64,000 nt of DNA from Streptomyces sp. TLI_146 (GCF_002846415.1 NZ_PJMX01000001.1:5456001-5520000), one strand, 5' to 3'; shown: positions 48,628 through 58,022, counted from the first letter of the stretch. The notes: a model not told the origin generated them from the sequence alone. A program made the numbers and translations.

Positions 48628-49845
48628 TCAGCGGAACTCCGGGACCAGCCGTTCCGGCCCGTGGGCGGGCTCTTCGAGCAGCTGGCGGTGGAGCTCCACG
48701 TCCTCCTCGCCCTGCCGCTGCGGGCCGCTGTTGAGCGGGACGTCGCCGATGCGCTGGCCGGGGGCGATCGGCGGGATGTAGTGGGTGGGCGCGTGGGAGA
48801 GCGTGAAGGCCGTCGCGCCGACGATGACGGCGGTCAGGGTGACGGCGGCGCGCGTCCAGACCCGCACGCGCCGCTCGCCCCCGGTGCGTACGCGCCGGGG
48901 GCCCGGAAGGCGGGTCACGGCCTGGGGCCCGGCGAGGGCGAGTTCGCCGATGCGCCGCCGCAGCAGTGCGGACAGCGCCTCGGGGGTGGCGGCCGCGGCG
49001 AGCTCCGGTACGCGGACGGCGACGGCCTCGCGGGCGTGCAGCAGCCGGTTCGCGGCGGCCGGGGTGCTGGCCTCGGTCTCGGCGGCGGTCTCGGGCAGGT
49101 CGAGGCCGAGGCCGTCGTAGAGCAGGAGGGTGCGGCGGTACCGGGGCGGCAGGTCGAGCAGCGCGCGCAGCAGCGTACGGAGCTCGGGGTCGGCCGGGGG
49201 ATGGTCGGGGTGTTGGTGCGCGCGGCGGAACCGGTGCCAGGGGGAGAGGGCGTACTCGTGCGCCGCCGCCCGCAGCCAGCCCGCCGGGTCGGGGTCGGTG
49301 GCGACCTCGGGCCACCGCTGCCAGGCGAGGTGGAAGGCGCGCTCGACGGCCTCCTTCGCCAGCCGCCGCCGCCCGGTGAGCAGATACGTCTGCTGGACGA
49401 GGGCGGTGGAGTGGGCGGCGTAGAGCGCGTCGAAGGCGTCGCCGGGGGTGTCGAAGACGGGGCGTGGAGGCGGGGGTTCCGCGGCGGCCGGGTCTTCGGG
49501 CACCTCGTCCGGCTCTTGCGGCTCCTCCGGCTCCTCCGGCTCCGCGGGCGCGTCGGCGGCTGAGGGAACCGGCGCCGGGGCGTGGGCGTGGGCGTGAGCC
49601 GGGTCGTGGCGGACCGGGGCCGTGGCCGGGGGCTTGGCGGCGCGCTTCGCGGCGGACCGGGGGCGGCGGGTGCTCAGGGGCTTGGCGGGCGCGCTGGGTT
49701 TCACCCGGGTGGTGGGGGCGCCGGGCCCGACGTCCGCGTCCGGGGCGGGCGGGGCTCCGCCGGGGCCCGTGCCGGACCGTTCCTCCGGGGTCGGCAGGGG
49801 CGGCGGCGACATGGCGGCACCGGTGTCGGACGTGCGCTCTGTCAT
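48628..49845 (-). CDS. Sigma-factor-like protein with C-terminal membrane anchor
   Basis: A 405-residue protein. After 130 disordered Pro/Ala/Glu-rich residues comes a segment resembling ECF sigma region 2 (FDALYAAHSTALVQQTYLLTG to AFHLAWQRW, about 137-200), then one resembling region 4 (LPPRYRRTLLLYDGLGL, ending with LLHAREAVAVRV, about 224-280). A membrane helix (333-350) and a 55-residue external tail follow. Free ECF sigma factors have no membrane anchor, so it may be a sequestered transcription factor or a degenerate sigma used for signalling. GGGAG lies seven bases before the ATG. Confidence 0.78.
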   Translation of the reverse strand: MTERTSDTGAAMSPPPLPTPEERSGTGPGGAPPAPDADVGPGAPTTRVKPSAPAKPLSTRRPRSAAKRAAKPPATAPVRHDPAHAHAHAPAPVPSAADAPAEPEEPEEPQEPDEVPEDPAAAEPPPPRPVFDTPGDAFDALYAAHSTALVQQTYLLTGRRRLAKEAVERAFHLAWQRWPEVATDPDPAGWLRAAAHEYALSPWHRFRRAHQHPDHPPADPELRTLLRALLDLPPRYRRTLLLYDGLGLDLPETAAETEASTPAAANRLLHAREAVAVRVPELAAAATPEALSALLRRRIGELALAGPQAVTRLPGPRRVRTGGERRVRVWTRAAVTLTAVIVGATAFTLSHAPTHYIPPIAPGQRIGDVPLNSGPQRQGEEDVELHRQLLEEPAHGPERLVPEFR

Positions 49846-49997
49846 GAAGGGCTCCCAGAACTCCCCGCGAAGGCCGAAACGGCCGTACCGCCCGCAGCCT
49901 TACCCCGGGCGTAAAAGTACATAAACGTATATTGAGCGACACGGCGGGCATTTTCGCCTTACGGGGAGAAAGCGCGTGTCGTTGGCAGCATGGCGGC

Positions 49998-51896
49998 GTG
50001 ACACAAGTGACCGATCGCGGCCTGACGTTGCCTGCGGCCCAGGGCCGCTCGTCCGTGCTGGCCACCTGCGTGCTGCGCGGGGCGATGGCGGCCGGGCTGG
50101 GACTCGGCGTGCTCGCCGTGCTGGTGACGGTGGTGTGGATCAGCTCGCCGTACCCCGACAGCGGCCCCGGCGGCGCGCTGCGCGCGGCGGCCTCGATGTG
50201 GCTGCTCGCCCATGGAACGCGGCTGGTCAGACCCGACACGCTCAGCGGGGTGCCCGCGCCGGTGGGGATCGTGCCGCTGCTGCTCGTCGGGCTGCCGGTC
50301 TGGCTGGCGCACCGGGCGGGGCGGGACGCGCTGGCGTACGGCGAGGAGCCGGAGTACGAGGAGGGGGCGGAGGACGACGACGGGCAGCCGCCGTTGCCGC
50401 CCGCCTGGCTCCCCTTCGCGGCGGTGACGGGCACATATCTGCTGGTGGGCGGGGCGGCGGTGCTGTACGCGTCGGACGGGCCGCTGCCCGCCGCGCCGCT
50501 GAGCGCCGCGCTGCATCTGACCCTGGTGGCCTCGGGCGCGGTGGGCGCCGGGCTGTGGAGCGCGTACGGCCGTCCGCGCGCCCCGCTGCCGCGCTGGGCG
50601 CCCGCTGCCGTACGTCGGCTGCTGGTCCATCGTCGTACGAATGCGGCTGTACGAGCCGGGTCGGCCGGGGTTGCCGTGCTGCTGGCGGGCGGGGCGCTGC
50701 TCGCCGGGACGGCGCTGGTGTGGCACGCGGGTGCGGCCCAGGACGCGTTCCTGCGGCTGGCGCAGGACTGGCCGGGGCGGCTGGCGGTGGTGCTGCTGGC
50801 GCTGGCGCTGGTGCCGAACGCGGCGGTGTGGGGGGCGGCGTACGGGCTGGGGCCGGGGTTCCTGCTGGGCACGGGCGCGGTGGCGACGCCGCTGGGGGTG
50901 GCGGGCACGCCCGCGGTGCCGCACTTCCCGCTGCTGAGCGCGTTGCCGACGGAGCCGCGCGGAGGCTGGCCGAGCTGGTCGGCGGTGGTGCTGCCGGTGC
51001 TGGCCGGGCTGGCGGTCGGGTGGTGGACGGCGCGGCGGGCGACGGGCGAGGAGGAGGCGTGGGGGCGCGGGGAGACGGCGCTGACGGCGGCGTACGGGGC
51101 GGCGGCGTGCGGAGCGGCGCTCGCGCTCCTGGCCGCGCTCTCGGGCGGCCCCCTGGGCACGGAACGCCTGGCGGCGCTGGGCCCGGTGTGGTGGCGCACG
51201 GGCGGGGCGGCGCTGCTGTGGACGGCGGCGGTGGGGGTGCCGGGGGCGCTGGTGCTGCGGTGGTGGTGGGGGAGGGCGGTGACGTCCGATGCGCCTGGGG
51301 GTCGGTGGTCGCGCTTTGTCCGGTGGCGCCGGAAGGGCGAGGCGGTGGTGGATGCGGTGTCCGATGCGCCTCGGGTTCGGTGGTCGCGCCTCGCGTGGTG
51401 GCGGGGGAGGGGCGAGGCGGTGGCGGGTGCGGGGTCCGATGCGCCTCGGGTTCGGTGGTGGTCGCGCCTTGCCCGGCGGCGGCGGAAGGGCGAAGTGGTG
51501 GAGCGGGGGGAGGTCGGGCCGTACGACTTCCTGCCGGTGGGGTCGTGGCACGACAGCGGGGCGCGGGAGGTGCGGTGGGCTGCGCTGCGGGAGGCGTCGG
51601 GGGGCCTGATGCCGGACATCGCGCCCGGGGCGACTGTGCCGCCGGGGGACGTGGTGCCCGGGGTGGACGTGGCGCCTGGGGCGGACACGGTGTCCAAGGC
51701 AGACGTGGTGCCCAAGGCGGACGTGGCGCCCAGGGCGGAGGACCGGCCCGAGGTCGTCGTGTTGCCGGAGCCGGGCGGGCTGGTCCAGGCGGAACCGGAT
51801 GCGCCGGAGGTGCCTGCGTCGGGGGACGGCGGTGACCCCCGGCCGGAGAGCTCACCCCTCCCCGCCCCGGAGGACGAGCCCCCGGCGCCCCACTAG
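49998..51896 (+). CDS. DUF6350 (PerM-like) multi-pass membrane protein
   Basis: I start it at the GTG at 49998 (MTQVTDRGLTLPAAQG), where CAGCAT ends six bases upstream and no ribosome site exists; further upstream is not coding-like. The 632-residue protein has about nine membrane helices over residues 20-425, then a long cytoplasmic tail. I recognise the family as DUF6350, sometimes annotated as cell-division protein PerM. The tail contains three tandem copies of a 25-residue unit beginning SDAPxxRW (about nt 51289-51500), then a Val/Ala/Pro/Asp-rich repeat zone. The tail looks fast-evolving. Confidence 0.82.
   Translation: MTQVTDRGLTLPAAQGRSSVLATCVLRGAMAAGLGLGVLAVLVTVVWISSPYPDSGPGGALRAAASMWLLAHGTRLVRPDTLSGVPAPVGIVPLLLVGLPVWLAHRAGRDALAYGEEPEYEEGAEDDDGQPPLPPAWLPFAAVTGTYLLVGGAAVLYASDGPLPAAPLSAALHLTLVASGAVGAGLWSAYGRPRAPLPRWAPAAVRRLLVHRRTNAAVRAGSAGVAVLLAGGALLAGTALVWHAGAAQDAFLRLAQDWPGRLAVVLLALALVPNAAVWGAAYGLGPGFLLGTGAVATPLGVAGTPAVPHFPLLSALPTEPRGGWPSWSAVVLPVLAGLAVGWWTARRATGEEEAWGRGETALTAAYGAAACGAALALLAALSGGPLGTERLAALGPVWWRTGGAALLWTAAVGVPGALVLRWWWGRAVTSDAPGGRWSRFVRWRRKGEAVVDAVSDAPRVRWSRLAWWRGRGEAVAGAGSDAPRVRWWSRLARRRRKGEVVERGEVGPYDFLPVGSWHDSGAREVRWAALREASGGLMPDIAPGATVPPGDVVPGVDVAPGADTVSKADVVPKADVAPRAEDRPEVVVLPEPGGLVQAEPDAPEVPASGDGGDPRPESSPLPAPEDEPPAPH
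51289..51505 (+). repeat. Three in-frame tandem repeats of about 75 bp in the DUF6350 gene
   Basis: The unit begins GTCCGATGCGCCT, then a GGTGGTCGCGC segment and GGGCGAGGCGGTGG. Copies begin near 51285, 51359 and 51435. They encode Arg/Trp-rich repeats. Confidence 0.8.
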
Positions 51897-52082
51897 CCAC
51901 GCCCGCCCGCCCACCCGCCCGCCCGTTCAGCGGGGTTGGAGACGCCCGGGCCTCTCGTGGTGGGTCGCCCACCGTCGGCGTCTGCGGCCCGCCTGCGATC
52001 CTCCGTCGCGACCGCCCCGTGCGTCAGCCCTTCGGCGCCGCGCCGACCGCCCGCCCCGGCCCCCTCAACACCTCACCCCCAC

Positions 52083-53045
52083 CTACTCCTTCACCCCGAA
52101 CAACGGCTCCAACGGATCCGGCAGCAAGTCGTTGCACGCCAGGGAGCCCGTCTTCGTCAGGGCGTCGTCCACGCACGTGTAGTAGTCGCGGTACACGATC
52201 TGCATCGTGAACGTCGCCGCCACGATCGACAGGGACAGGATCGCCGTCACCAGGCCCGTCACCGCCGCCGTCGTCTGGGGCTTGGCGGGGGGCGGGGGCG
52301 GGGCCGACGCGGGGTGGGCCGGGGTCGTCTCCGGGGGCTTCGGCTTGGCGCGGAGGGAGCTGATCGCCCAGTACAGCGCCAGCGAGCCGAGCAGCAGCGC
52401 GATCTCCGTCATGTCGAACAGGGCGAAGAAGAACGCCCACATGCCCGAGAGCAGCGCGTAGCGCGCCCGGCGCTGGGCCGGGTCCGTGGGGTCCCAGCGC
52501 AGGGCGGGGCCCGGCGGCGGGTTCTGGCCGGGTCCGGGGGCGGAGCCGCGCTCCGGGTCCTCGGGGCGGTTGCCGAAACCACCCTGGCCGGGGCCGGGCT
52601 GGCGGCTGCTCCACTGGCTGCCCCAGGGGGACGAGCCGTCCGCCGGGCGGCGCGGCCGCCACGGCTGGTCCGGCCGACCCTCCGGCGGCGGCGCGAACGG
52701 GTTGTCGTCGGCGGGCGCCCGGTCCGAGCCCCCGCCGGCAGCCCCGCCAGCAGGGCTCTTCCCAGCGGAGTCCCCGTCAGCGGAGCCACCCCCGGTGGTG
52801 CCTCCGCCCGCAGAGCCCCCACCGGCGGTGTTCCCGCCCGCAGAGCCCCCTCCCTTGGAGCCCTCGGCGCTCCCGGCGCCCCCCGCACCCTCTCCCCGCT
52901 CCCCTTCTCCCCGCGCGTCCCGCGCGCTCCCCGCGTGCGGCGGCTGCGTCGAAGGATCCGTCGAAGACTCCGTCGAATCCGTCGTCGCGGGGGACTGCGC
53001 GGGGGACTGGCGTTCTGCGAACGGCTGGTCGCGTCGGTCCGGCAT
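52083..53045 (-). CDS. Membrane protein with long Gly/Ser-rich N-terminal region
   Basis: Start set at ATG 53045 (MPDRRDQPFAER). The 320-residue protein has about 185 residues of disordered sequence with repeated GGGSA/GGGTT units and QPGPGQGG, then two hydrophobic regions (LLSGMWAFFFALF to LALYWAISSL, and VTGLVTAILSLSIVAATFTM) and a short external C-terminus with two cysteines. Family not recognised. It is divergent from purN; a minus-strand TAGCGT near 53225-53230 could be its -10, which would leave a long leader. Confidence 0.75.
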   Translation of the reverse strand: MPDRRDQPFAERQSPAQSPATTDSTESSTDPSTQPPHAGSARDARGEGERGEGAGGAGSAEGSKGGGSAGGNTAGGGSAGGGTTGGGSADGDSAGKSPAGGAAGGGSDRAPADDNPFAPPPEGRPDQPWRPRRPADGSSPWGSQWSSRQPGPGQGGFGNRPEDPERGSAPGPGQNPPPGPALRWDPTDPAQRRARYALLSGMWAFFFALFDMTEIALLLGSLALYWAISSLRAKPKPPETTPAHPASAPPPPPAKPQTTAAVTGLVTAILSLSIVAATFTMQIVYRDYYTCVDDALTKTGSLACNDLLPDPLEPLFGVKE

Positions 53046-53466
53046 CTGGTGAACGTCTTCCCCTCGGACCCCTGGCCAAGGGGGTCGCATTCGTCGAGCA
53101 TCCAAGCCGAGTGCCGAACGGCTCCCCGCGGGTTCCCGCGCGGGAGTCCGGCCGGGCTCCCGGCGTGCTCATATCCGTGCTCATGTCGTCGTCGCGGCGC
53201 CGTCCGGGGACCGCGCCTCCCCAGACGCTACCTGCCGGGCCTGCCCCCGTCCCGTGGGGGCGGTTCGGTGTGCCGGTATCGTTGCTGACGGTCGGCGCAT
53301 TCGTAGGGTTCCCCGTATCGAGGGGGGCGACTCGTTCGTACGACCATACAAAGGTGCGTCGCGGGCGGTGTTCCGACCGGGCGCCAGGCCCCGCACGGCG
53401 GGGCGGACCGCACGCACCGGCACAGACCCACCACGCCTCACCCCGTACGCGAGAAAGGGCCCAGCC
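53046..53466. other. Divergent control region of the membrane protein gene and purN
   Basis: No gene is supported in these 421 bases. A plus-strand promoter TTGCTG (53282-53287), 16 bases, TAGGGT (53304-53309) fits purN and gives a leader of about 150 bases with a small CCCCGC/GCGGGG hairpin. I saw no purine riboswitch signature. Confidence 0.5.
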
Positions 53467-54102
53467 GTGGCCTCCCCGCCCCCCGCCGCCGCGCCGGCAC
53501 GCCTCGTCGTGCTGGTCTCCGGATCCGGTACGAACCTCCAAGCCCTGCTCGACGCCATCGCCGCCGACCCGGACGGGTACGGCGCGCGGATCGTGGCCGT
53601 GGGGGCCGACCGGGACGGTATCGCCGGGCTGGAGCGGGCCGAAAAGGCCGGTCTGCCCACCTTTGTCTGCCGGGTGAAGGATCACCCCACCCGGGACGCC
53701 TGGGACCTCGCGCTCGCCGAGGCCACCGCAGCGTACGCGCCGGACCTGGTCGTGTCCGCGGGTTTCATGAAGATCGTGGGGAAGCACTTCCTCGCCCGGT
53801 TCGGCGGGAAGGTCGTCAACACGCACCCCGCCCTGCTGCCCAGTTTTCCCGGCGCCCACGGCGTCCGTGACGCCCTCGCGTACGGCGCCAAGGTCACCGG
53901 TTGCACCGTCCACTTCGTCGACGACGGCGTCGACACCGGCCCGATCATCGCCCAGGGCGTGGTCGAGGTCCGGGCGGACGACACGGAGGACGCGCTCCAC
54001 GAGCGCATCAAGGAAGTCGAGCGAAGGCTGCTCGTCGACGTCGTGGGGCGGCTGGCCCGCGACGGATATCGCATTGAGGGACGAAAGGTTCTGTTGCCGT
54101 GA
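53467..54102 (+). CDS. purN: Phosphoribosylglycinamide formyltransferase
   Basis: Transfers a formyl group from 10-formyltetrahydrofolate to GAR, the third step of purine synthesis. The 211-residue protein has the N-terminal SGSGTNLQALL phosphate loop, the catalytic NTHPALLPSFPGAHG and the conserved Asp in GVDTGPIIAQ. GTG start with AAAGGG upstream. Its stop overlaps the purH start (GTGA), so the pair is translationally coupled. FolD, encoded 2.4 kb downstream, makes its cofactor. Confidence 0.97.
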   Translation: MASPPPAAAPARLVVLVSGSGTNLQALLDAIAADPDGYGARIVAVGADRDGIAGLERAEKAGLPTFVCRVKDHPTRDAWDLALAEATAAYAPDLVVSAGFMKIVGKHFLARFGGKVVNTHPALLPSFPGAHGVRDALAYGAKVTGCTVHFVDDGVDTGPIIAQGVVEVRADDTEDALHERIKEVERRLLVDVVGRLARDGYRIEGRKVLLP

Positions 54103-55655
54103 GTAGCAAGCGGGAGATCCGTCGCGCGCTGGTCAGCGTCTATGACAAGAGTGGTCTTGAGGAGCTGGCCCGGGGGCTGCACGCGGCCGGGGTCGAGCTG
54201 GTGTCCACCGGGTCGACGGCCGGGCGCATCGCGGCCGCCGGGGTGCCCGTCACCAAGGTCGAGGAGCTGACCGGCTTCCCCGAGTGCCTGGACGGCCGGG
54301 TCAAGACGCTGCACCCGCGCGTGCACGCCGGGATCCTCGCCGATCTGCGCCTGGACTCGCACCGCGAGCAGCTGGCGGAGCTCGGCGTCGAGCCGTTCCA
54401 GCTCGTCGTGGTGAACCTGTACCCGTTCAAGGAGACCGTCGCCTCGGGCGCCTCCGCCGACGAGTGCGTCGAGCAGATCGACATCGGCGGGCCCTCGATG
54501 GTCCGGGCCGCCGCCAAGAACCACCCGTCGGTGGCCGTCGTCACCAGCCCCGAGCGGTACGCGGACGTGCTCGCGGCCGTCGAGAGCGGCGGCTTCGACC
54601 TGGACGCCCGCAAGCGTCTGGCCGCCGAAGCGTTTCAGCACACCGCCGCGTACGACGTGGCCGTGGCCTCCTGGATGACCAACGTGTACGCGCCGGAGGA
54701 CGGCGCCGCGCTGCCCGGCTTCCTCGGCGGGACCTGGGAGCGCAAGTCCACCCTGCGCTACGGCGAGAACCCGCACCAGGCCGCCGCTCTCTACACGGAC
54801 GGGCAGCCGGGCGGCATCGCCAACGCCGAGCAGCTGCACGGCAAGGAGATGTCCTTCAACAACTACGTGGACACCGAGGCGGCCCGGCGCGCCGCCTACG
54901 ACCACGACGAGCCCTGTGTCGCGATCATCAAGCACGCCAACCCGTGCGGCATCGCGGTCGACGCCGACCTCGCCGCCGCCCACCGCAAGGCCCACGAGTG
55001 CGACCCGCTGTCCGCCTTCGGCGGGGTCATCGCGGTCAACCGCCCGGTGACGGTGGCCATGGCCGAGCAGGTCGCGGAGATCTTCACCGAGGTCATCGCG
55101 GCCCCGGCGTACGAGGACGGCGCGGTCGAGGTCCTGGCGCGGAAGAAGAACATCCGTGTCCTCAAGGTCGACGGCACGCCGCACCAGCCCGGCGACCTCA
55201 AGCCGGTCTCGGGCGGCGCCGTGCTCCAGCAGACCGACGTGTTCCAGGCCGAGGGGGACGACCCGGCGAACTGGACGCTGGCCACCGGCGAGGCGCTCTC
55301 CGAGGCCGAGCTGAAGGAGCTGGTGTTCGCCTGGAAGGCGTGCCGGGCGGTCAAGTCCAACGCCATCCTGCTCGCCAAGGACGGCGCCTCGGTCGGCGTC
55401 GGCATGGGCCAGGTCAACCGCGTCGACTCGGCCAAGCTGGCCGTGGAGCGGGCCGGCGAGGAGCGCGCGCGGGGCTCGTACGCCGCCTCGGACGCGTTCT
55501 TCCCGTTCCCCGACGGTCTGGAGATCCTGACCGCCGCGGGCGTGAAGGCGGTCGTGCAGCCGGGCGGTTCGGTCCGCGACGAGCTGGTGGTCGAGGCCGC
55601 GAAGAAGGCGGGCGTGACGATGTACTTCACCGGCACGCGCCACTTCTTCCACTGA
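54099..55655 (+). CDS. purH: Bifunctional AICAR formyltransferase/IMP cyclohydrolase
   Basis: Catalyses the last two steps of IMP synthesis. The 518-residue protein has the N-terminal cyclohydrolase domain (ALVSVYDKSGLEELA, STGSTAG, KTLHPRVHAG) and the C-terminal formyltransferase domain (RYGENPHQ, with the catalytic Lys-His in IIKHANPCG, and ending GTRHFFH). The GTG start lies within the purN stop. An 18-pair terminator follows directly. Confidence 0.98.
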   Translation: MSSKREIRRALVSVYDKSGLEELARGLHAAGVELVSTGSTAGRIAAAGVPVTKVEELTGFPECLDGRVKTLHPRVHAGILADLRLDSHREQLAELGVEPFQLVVVNLYPFKETVASGASADECVEQIDIGGPSMVRAAAKNHPSVAVVTSPERYADVLAAVESGGFDLDARKRLAAEAFQHTAAYDVAVASWMTNVYAPEDGAALPGFLGGTWERKSTLRYGENPHQAAALYTDGQPGGIANAEQLHGKEMSFNNYVDTEAARRAAYDHDEPCVAIIKHANPCGIAVDADLAAAHRKAHECDPLSAFGGVIAVNRPVTVAMAEQVAEIFTEVIAAPAYEDGAVEVLARKKNIRVLKVDGTPHQPGDLKPVSGGAVLQQTDVFQAEGDDPANWTLATGEALSEAELKELVFAWKACRAVKSNAILLAKDGASVGVGMGQVNRVDSAKLAVERAGEERARGSYAASDAFFPFPDGLEILTAAGVKAVVQPGGSVRDELVVEAAKKAGVTMYFTGTRHFFH

Positions 55656-55662
55656 TCGCATA

Positions 55663-55704
55663 CGCGAAAGGCCGCACCCCGGGTGCGGGGTGCGGCCTTT
55701 CGCG
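55663..55704. terminator. purNH terminator
   Basis: Eighteen perfect pairs (55663-55680 with 55687-55704), six-base loop. AAAG/CTTT near the base gives a short T run on either strand, suiting a bidirectional terminator between convergent genes. Confidence 0.92.
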
Positions 55705-55711
55705 AAGTGGT

Positions 55712-56341
55712 TCAGTAGCGCGGGCGGTTGAACCAGGCGCTGCCGTCCCGGGTCATCATGGCCGCCGCCATGATGCCGCCGAAGGAGATCCACAGGAGCG
55801 CCCAGATCAGCCCGCCCGAGGAGTCGTTGTTGGCGGACCCGACCAGGGCGAGCACGCCGACCACGGCGCCCAGGATGCCGTAGACCATCGTCGTGATGCG
55901 GACGCCCTGGCGGCCCCTCGACAGCCGTACGCCGAGCGTGATCGACAGCGCGGACAGGCCGAGGAAGAGCAGCGCGACGACGACCATGATCCCGGCGGCG
56001 GCGTGGCCGATGTCACCGAACGGGGTGTCACCGAAGGTGTCGTCCGACTTGTTCGACACGTCGTTGGCCGCGGCGCCGATGAAGAGGAACACGATGCCGA
56101 TCAGCACCTGGACGGCGCCCACGATGAACAGCAGGACGCGGGCGGTCTGCATCAGGCCCGGCATCTGCGGCGCCATCATCATGCCGCCGGGGTAGGCCGG
56201 GTAGCCCGGCTGCTGCTGCGGGTAGCCGTACGCCTGCTGCGGGGGCACGCCCTGGGGGGCGGCCGGGTAGCCGTAGCCGGGCGGCGCCTGCGGCGGCGGG
56301 GGTGCCTGGCCGTACGGGTTGTTCGGGTCGCCGAAGCTCAT
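55712..56341 (-). CDS. Four-helix membrane protein with Pro/Tyr/Gln-rich N-terminus
   Basis: Start at ATG 56341 with GGAGGAATC upstream. The 209-residue protein begins MSFGDPNNPYGQAPPPPQ, continues with a Pro/Tyr/Gly/Gln-rich tail to about residue 60, then four membrane helices. Similar tails occur on many actinobacterial membrane proteins. Function unknown. It diverges from folD. Confidence 0.8.
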   Translation of the reverse strand: MSFGDPNNPYGQAPPPPQAPPGYGYPAAPQGVPPQQAYGYPQQQPGYPAYPGGMMMAPQMPGLMQTARVLLFIVGAVQVLIGIVFLFIGAAANDVSNKSDDTFGDTPFGDIGHAAAGIMVVVALLFLGLSALSITLGVRLSRGRQGVRITTMVYGILGAVVGVLALVGSANNDSSGGLIWALLWISFGGIMAAAMMTRDGSAWFNRPRY

Positions 56342-56510
56342 GGCGGGATTCCTCCGTTGTTCCGTGCGGGGACGACGCGGCCCGAGCGGAGGAAAGGTGA
56401 TGTGTGAGCGGTTCGCCCCCCGGCACTGCCCGCGGTACTGCACGGATCATCGTTCTAAACGAGACATAAGTTTGTCCAGCCGGAAGCTGGATGTGTTGTG
56501 CAAGTGCAAC

Positions 56511-56548
56511 TTGGGCGATCATGAGTCGCCCTGGAAGAATGGGAAACA
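56511..56548 (+). promoter_or_regulatory. Probable folD promoter
   Basis: TTGGGC (56511-56516), 18 bases, AAGAAT (56535-56540); the ATG follows seven bases later, so the transcript would be leaderless or nearly so. Small hairpins CCAGC/GCTGG and CAAGT/ACTTG lie just upstream. Confidence 0.4.
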
Positions 56549-57408
56549 TGACCGCCCAGATTCTCGATGGCAAGGCCACCGCCGCAGCGATCAAGTCCGA
56601 TCTGGCCGTCCGCGTGGCGGCCCTCAAGGAGAGGGGCATCCACCCCGGTCTCGGCACCGTCCTGGTCGGTGAGGACCCCGCCAGCCAGAAGTACGTGGCG
56701 GGCAAGCACCGCGACTGCGCGCAGGTGGGCATCGCGTCCATCCAGCGCGAACTGCCCGCCACCGCCACGCAGGAGGAGATCGAGGCGGTCGTCCGGGAGC
56801 TGAACGAGGACCCGGAGTGCACCGGCTACATCGTCCAACTCCCGCTCCCCAAGGGCATCGACGAGAACCGCATCCTGACCCTGATGGATCCGGCCAAGGA
56901 CGCGGACGGGCTGCACCCGACCAACCTCGGCCGCCTGGTGCTCAACGAGCCGGGCCCGCTGCCCTGCACGCCGTACGGGATCATCCAGCTGCTGCGCAAG
57001 CACGGTGTGGAGATCAACGGCGCCGAGGTCGTGGTGATCGGCCGCGGTGTCACCATCGGGCGCCCGATGCCGCTGCTGCTGACCCGCCGCTCCGAGAACG
57101 CCACGGTGACGCAGTGCCACACCGGCACCCGCGACCTCGCCGCCCATCTGCGCCGGGCCGACATCATCGTGGCCGCCGCCGGGGTGCCGCACCTGGTCAA
57201 GCCCGAGGACGTCAAGCCGGGCGCGGCCGTCCTCGACGTCGGCGTCAGCCGTGACGAGAACGGCAGGATCCTCGGCGATGTGCACCCCGGTGTCACCGAG
57301 GTGGCGGGCTGGATCTCCCCGAACCCCGGCGGCGTCGGTCCGATGACCCGCGCCCAGCTGCTGGTGAACGTCGTGGAAGCGGCGGAGCGCGGCGTGGCCG
57401 CGAGCTGA
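56548..57408 (+). CDS. folD: Methylenetetrahydrofolate dehydrogenase/cyclohydrolase
   Basis: Interconverts 5,10-methylene- and 10-formyltetrahydrofolate, supplying PurN and PurH. Start at ATG 56548 (MTAQILDGKATAAAIK). The 286-residue protein has the substrate site with the conserved Lys in DPASQKYVAGKHRDC, the YIVQLPLPKGIDENRIL and DADGLHPTNLG segments, the NADP-binding VVIGRGVTIGRPM and the C-terminal PNPGGVGPMTRAQLL. The DUF3017 gene follows after 17 bases. Confidence 0.98.
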   Translation: MTAQILDGKATAAAIKSDLAVRVAALKERGIHPGLGTVLVGEDPASQKYVAGKHRDCAQVGIASIQRELPATATQEEIEAVVRELNEDPECTGYIVQLPLPKGIDENRILTLMDPAKDADGLHPTNLGRLVLNEPGPLPCTPYGIIQLLRKHGVEINGAEVVVIGRGVTIGRPMPLLLTRRSENATVTQCHTGTRDLAAHLRRADIIVAAAGVPHLVKPEDVKPGAAVLDVGVSRDENGRILGDVHPGVTEVAGWISPNPGGVGPMTRAQLLVNVVEAAERGVAAS

Positions 57409-57425
57409 CCGGAAGGGACCGAGGC

Positions 57426-58022
57426 ATGGACGCCGATACGAGTACGGGGGACGGCGGCACCGGCGGGGGCGACCCCGCGGAGCCGCCGCCGAGCGGCGCC
57501 CAGCCGTCCCCGGGGGCCGGGCCGGCCCTGAACGGGGCCGGGCCCGCCACGAGCGGCCACGGCGGCCCGGCCGGGGCCTCCCCGAACGGGTCCTCCCCGA
57601 ACGGGGCCGTGGCCGCAGCCACTCCCGCTCCCCGCAAGGCCTCCCGGCGCTTCCCCTCGGTCACGCGGGACACCGCTCGGCCCGAGGGCGGCGGGCGGGC
57701 CGCCTCCGGGGCCTCGCCCGCGCCCGCGCGCCAGTGGCCGCTGCTGACCGTGCTCGGGTCGACCGGGCTCGGGCTGCTGCTCGTCTCCGTGGACCTGTTC
57801 CGGGTCGGGCTGATCGTGATCGGCCTGGCCCTGCTGGCGGGCGGTGTGCTGCGCTGGATGCTGCCGTCGGTGGGCATGCTCGCGGTGCGCTCCCGGTTCA
57901 CCGACATCACCACGTACGGCGTGATCGGCGTGCTGATCGTGCTGCTCGCGCTGGTGGCGCAGCCCCGGCCGTGGCTGGACATCCCGTTCCTGGAGGACGC
58001 GGTCCGGTTCACCGTGCGCTGA
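57426..58022 (+). CDS. DUF3017 membrane protein
   Basis: A 198-residue protein with about 100 disordered Gly/Pro/Ala residues, then three membrane helices (LTVLGSTGLGLLLVSVDLF, VGLIVIGLALLAGGVLRWML, YGVIGVLIVLLALVA). The domain is DUF3017, which in actinobacteria usually follows folD, as here at 17 bases. GGAAGGGACCGAGG precedes the ATG. Function unknown. Confidence 0.85.
   Translation: MDADTSTGDGGTGGGDPAEPPPSGAQPSPGAGPALNGAGPATSGHGGPAGASPNGSSPNGAVAAATPAPRKASRRFPSVTRDTARPEGGGRAASGASPAPARQWPLLTVLGSTGLGLLLVSVDLFRVGLIVIGLALLAGGVLRWMLPSVGMLAVRSRFTDITTYGVIGVLIVLLALVAQPRPWLDIPFLEDAVRFTVR

Noticed and set aside
48371..51715. 1114-residue open frame on the minus strand
   Set aside because: It runs through sucD, the sigma-like gene (another frame) and the DUF6350 gene, all strongly supported; composition is Pro/Arg/Ser shadow-like.
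53046..53466. Upstream extension of purN or of the minus-strand membrane protein
   Set aside because: PurN motifs begin right after the GTG at 53467 with a good ribosome site, and the upstream frames have no conserved sequence and overlap promoter elements.
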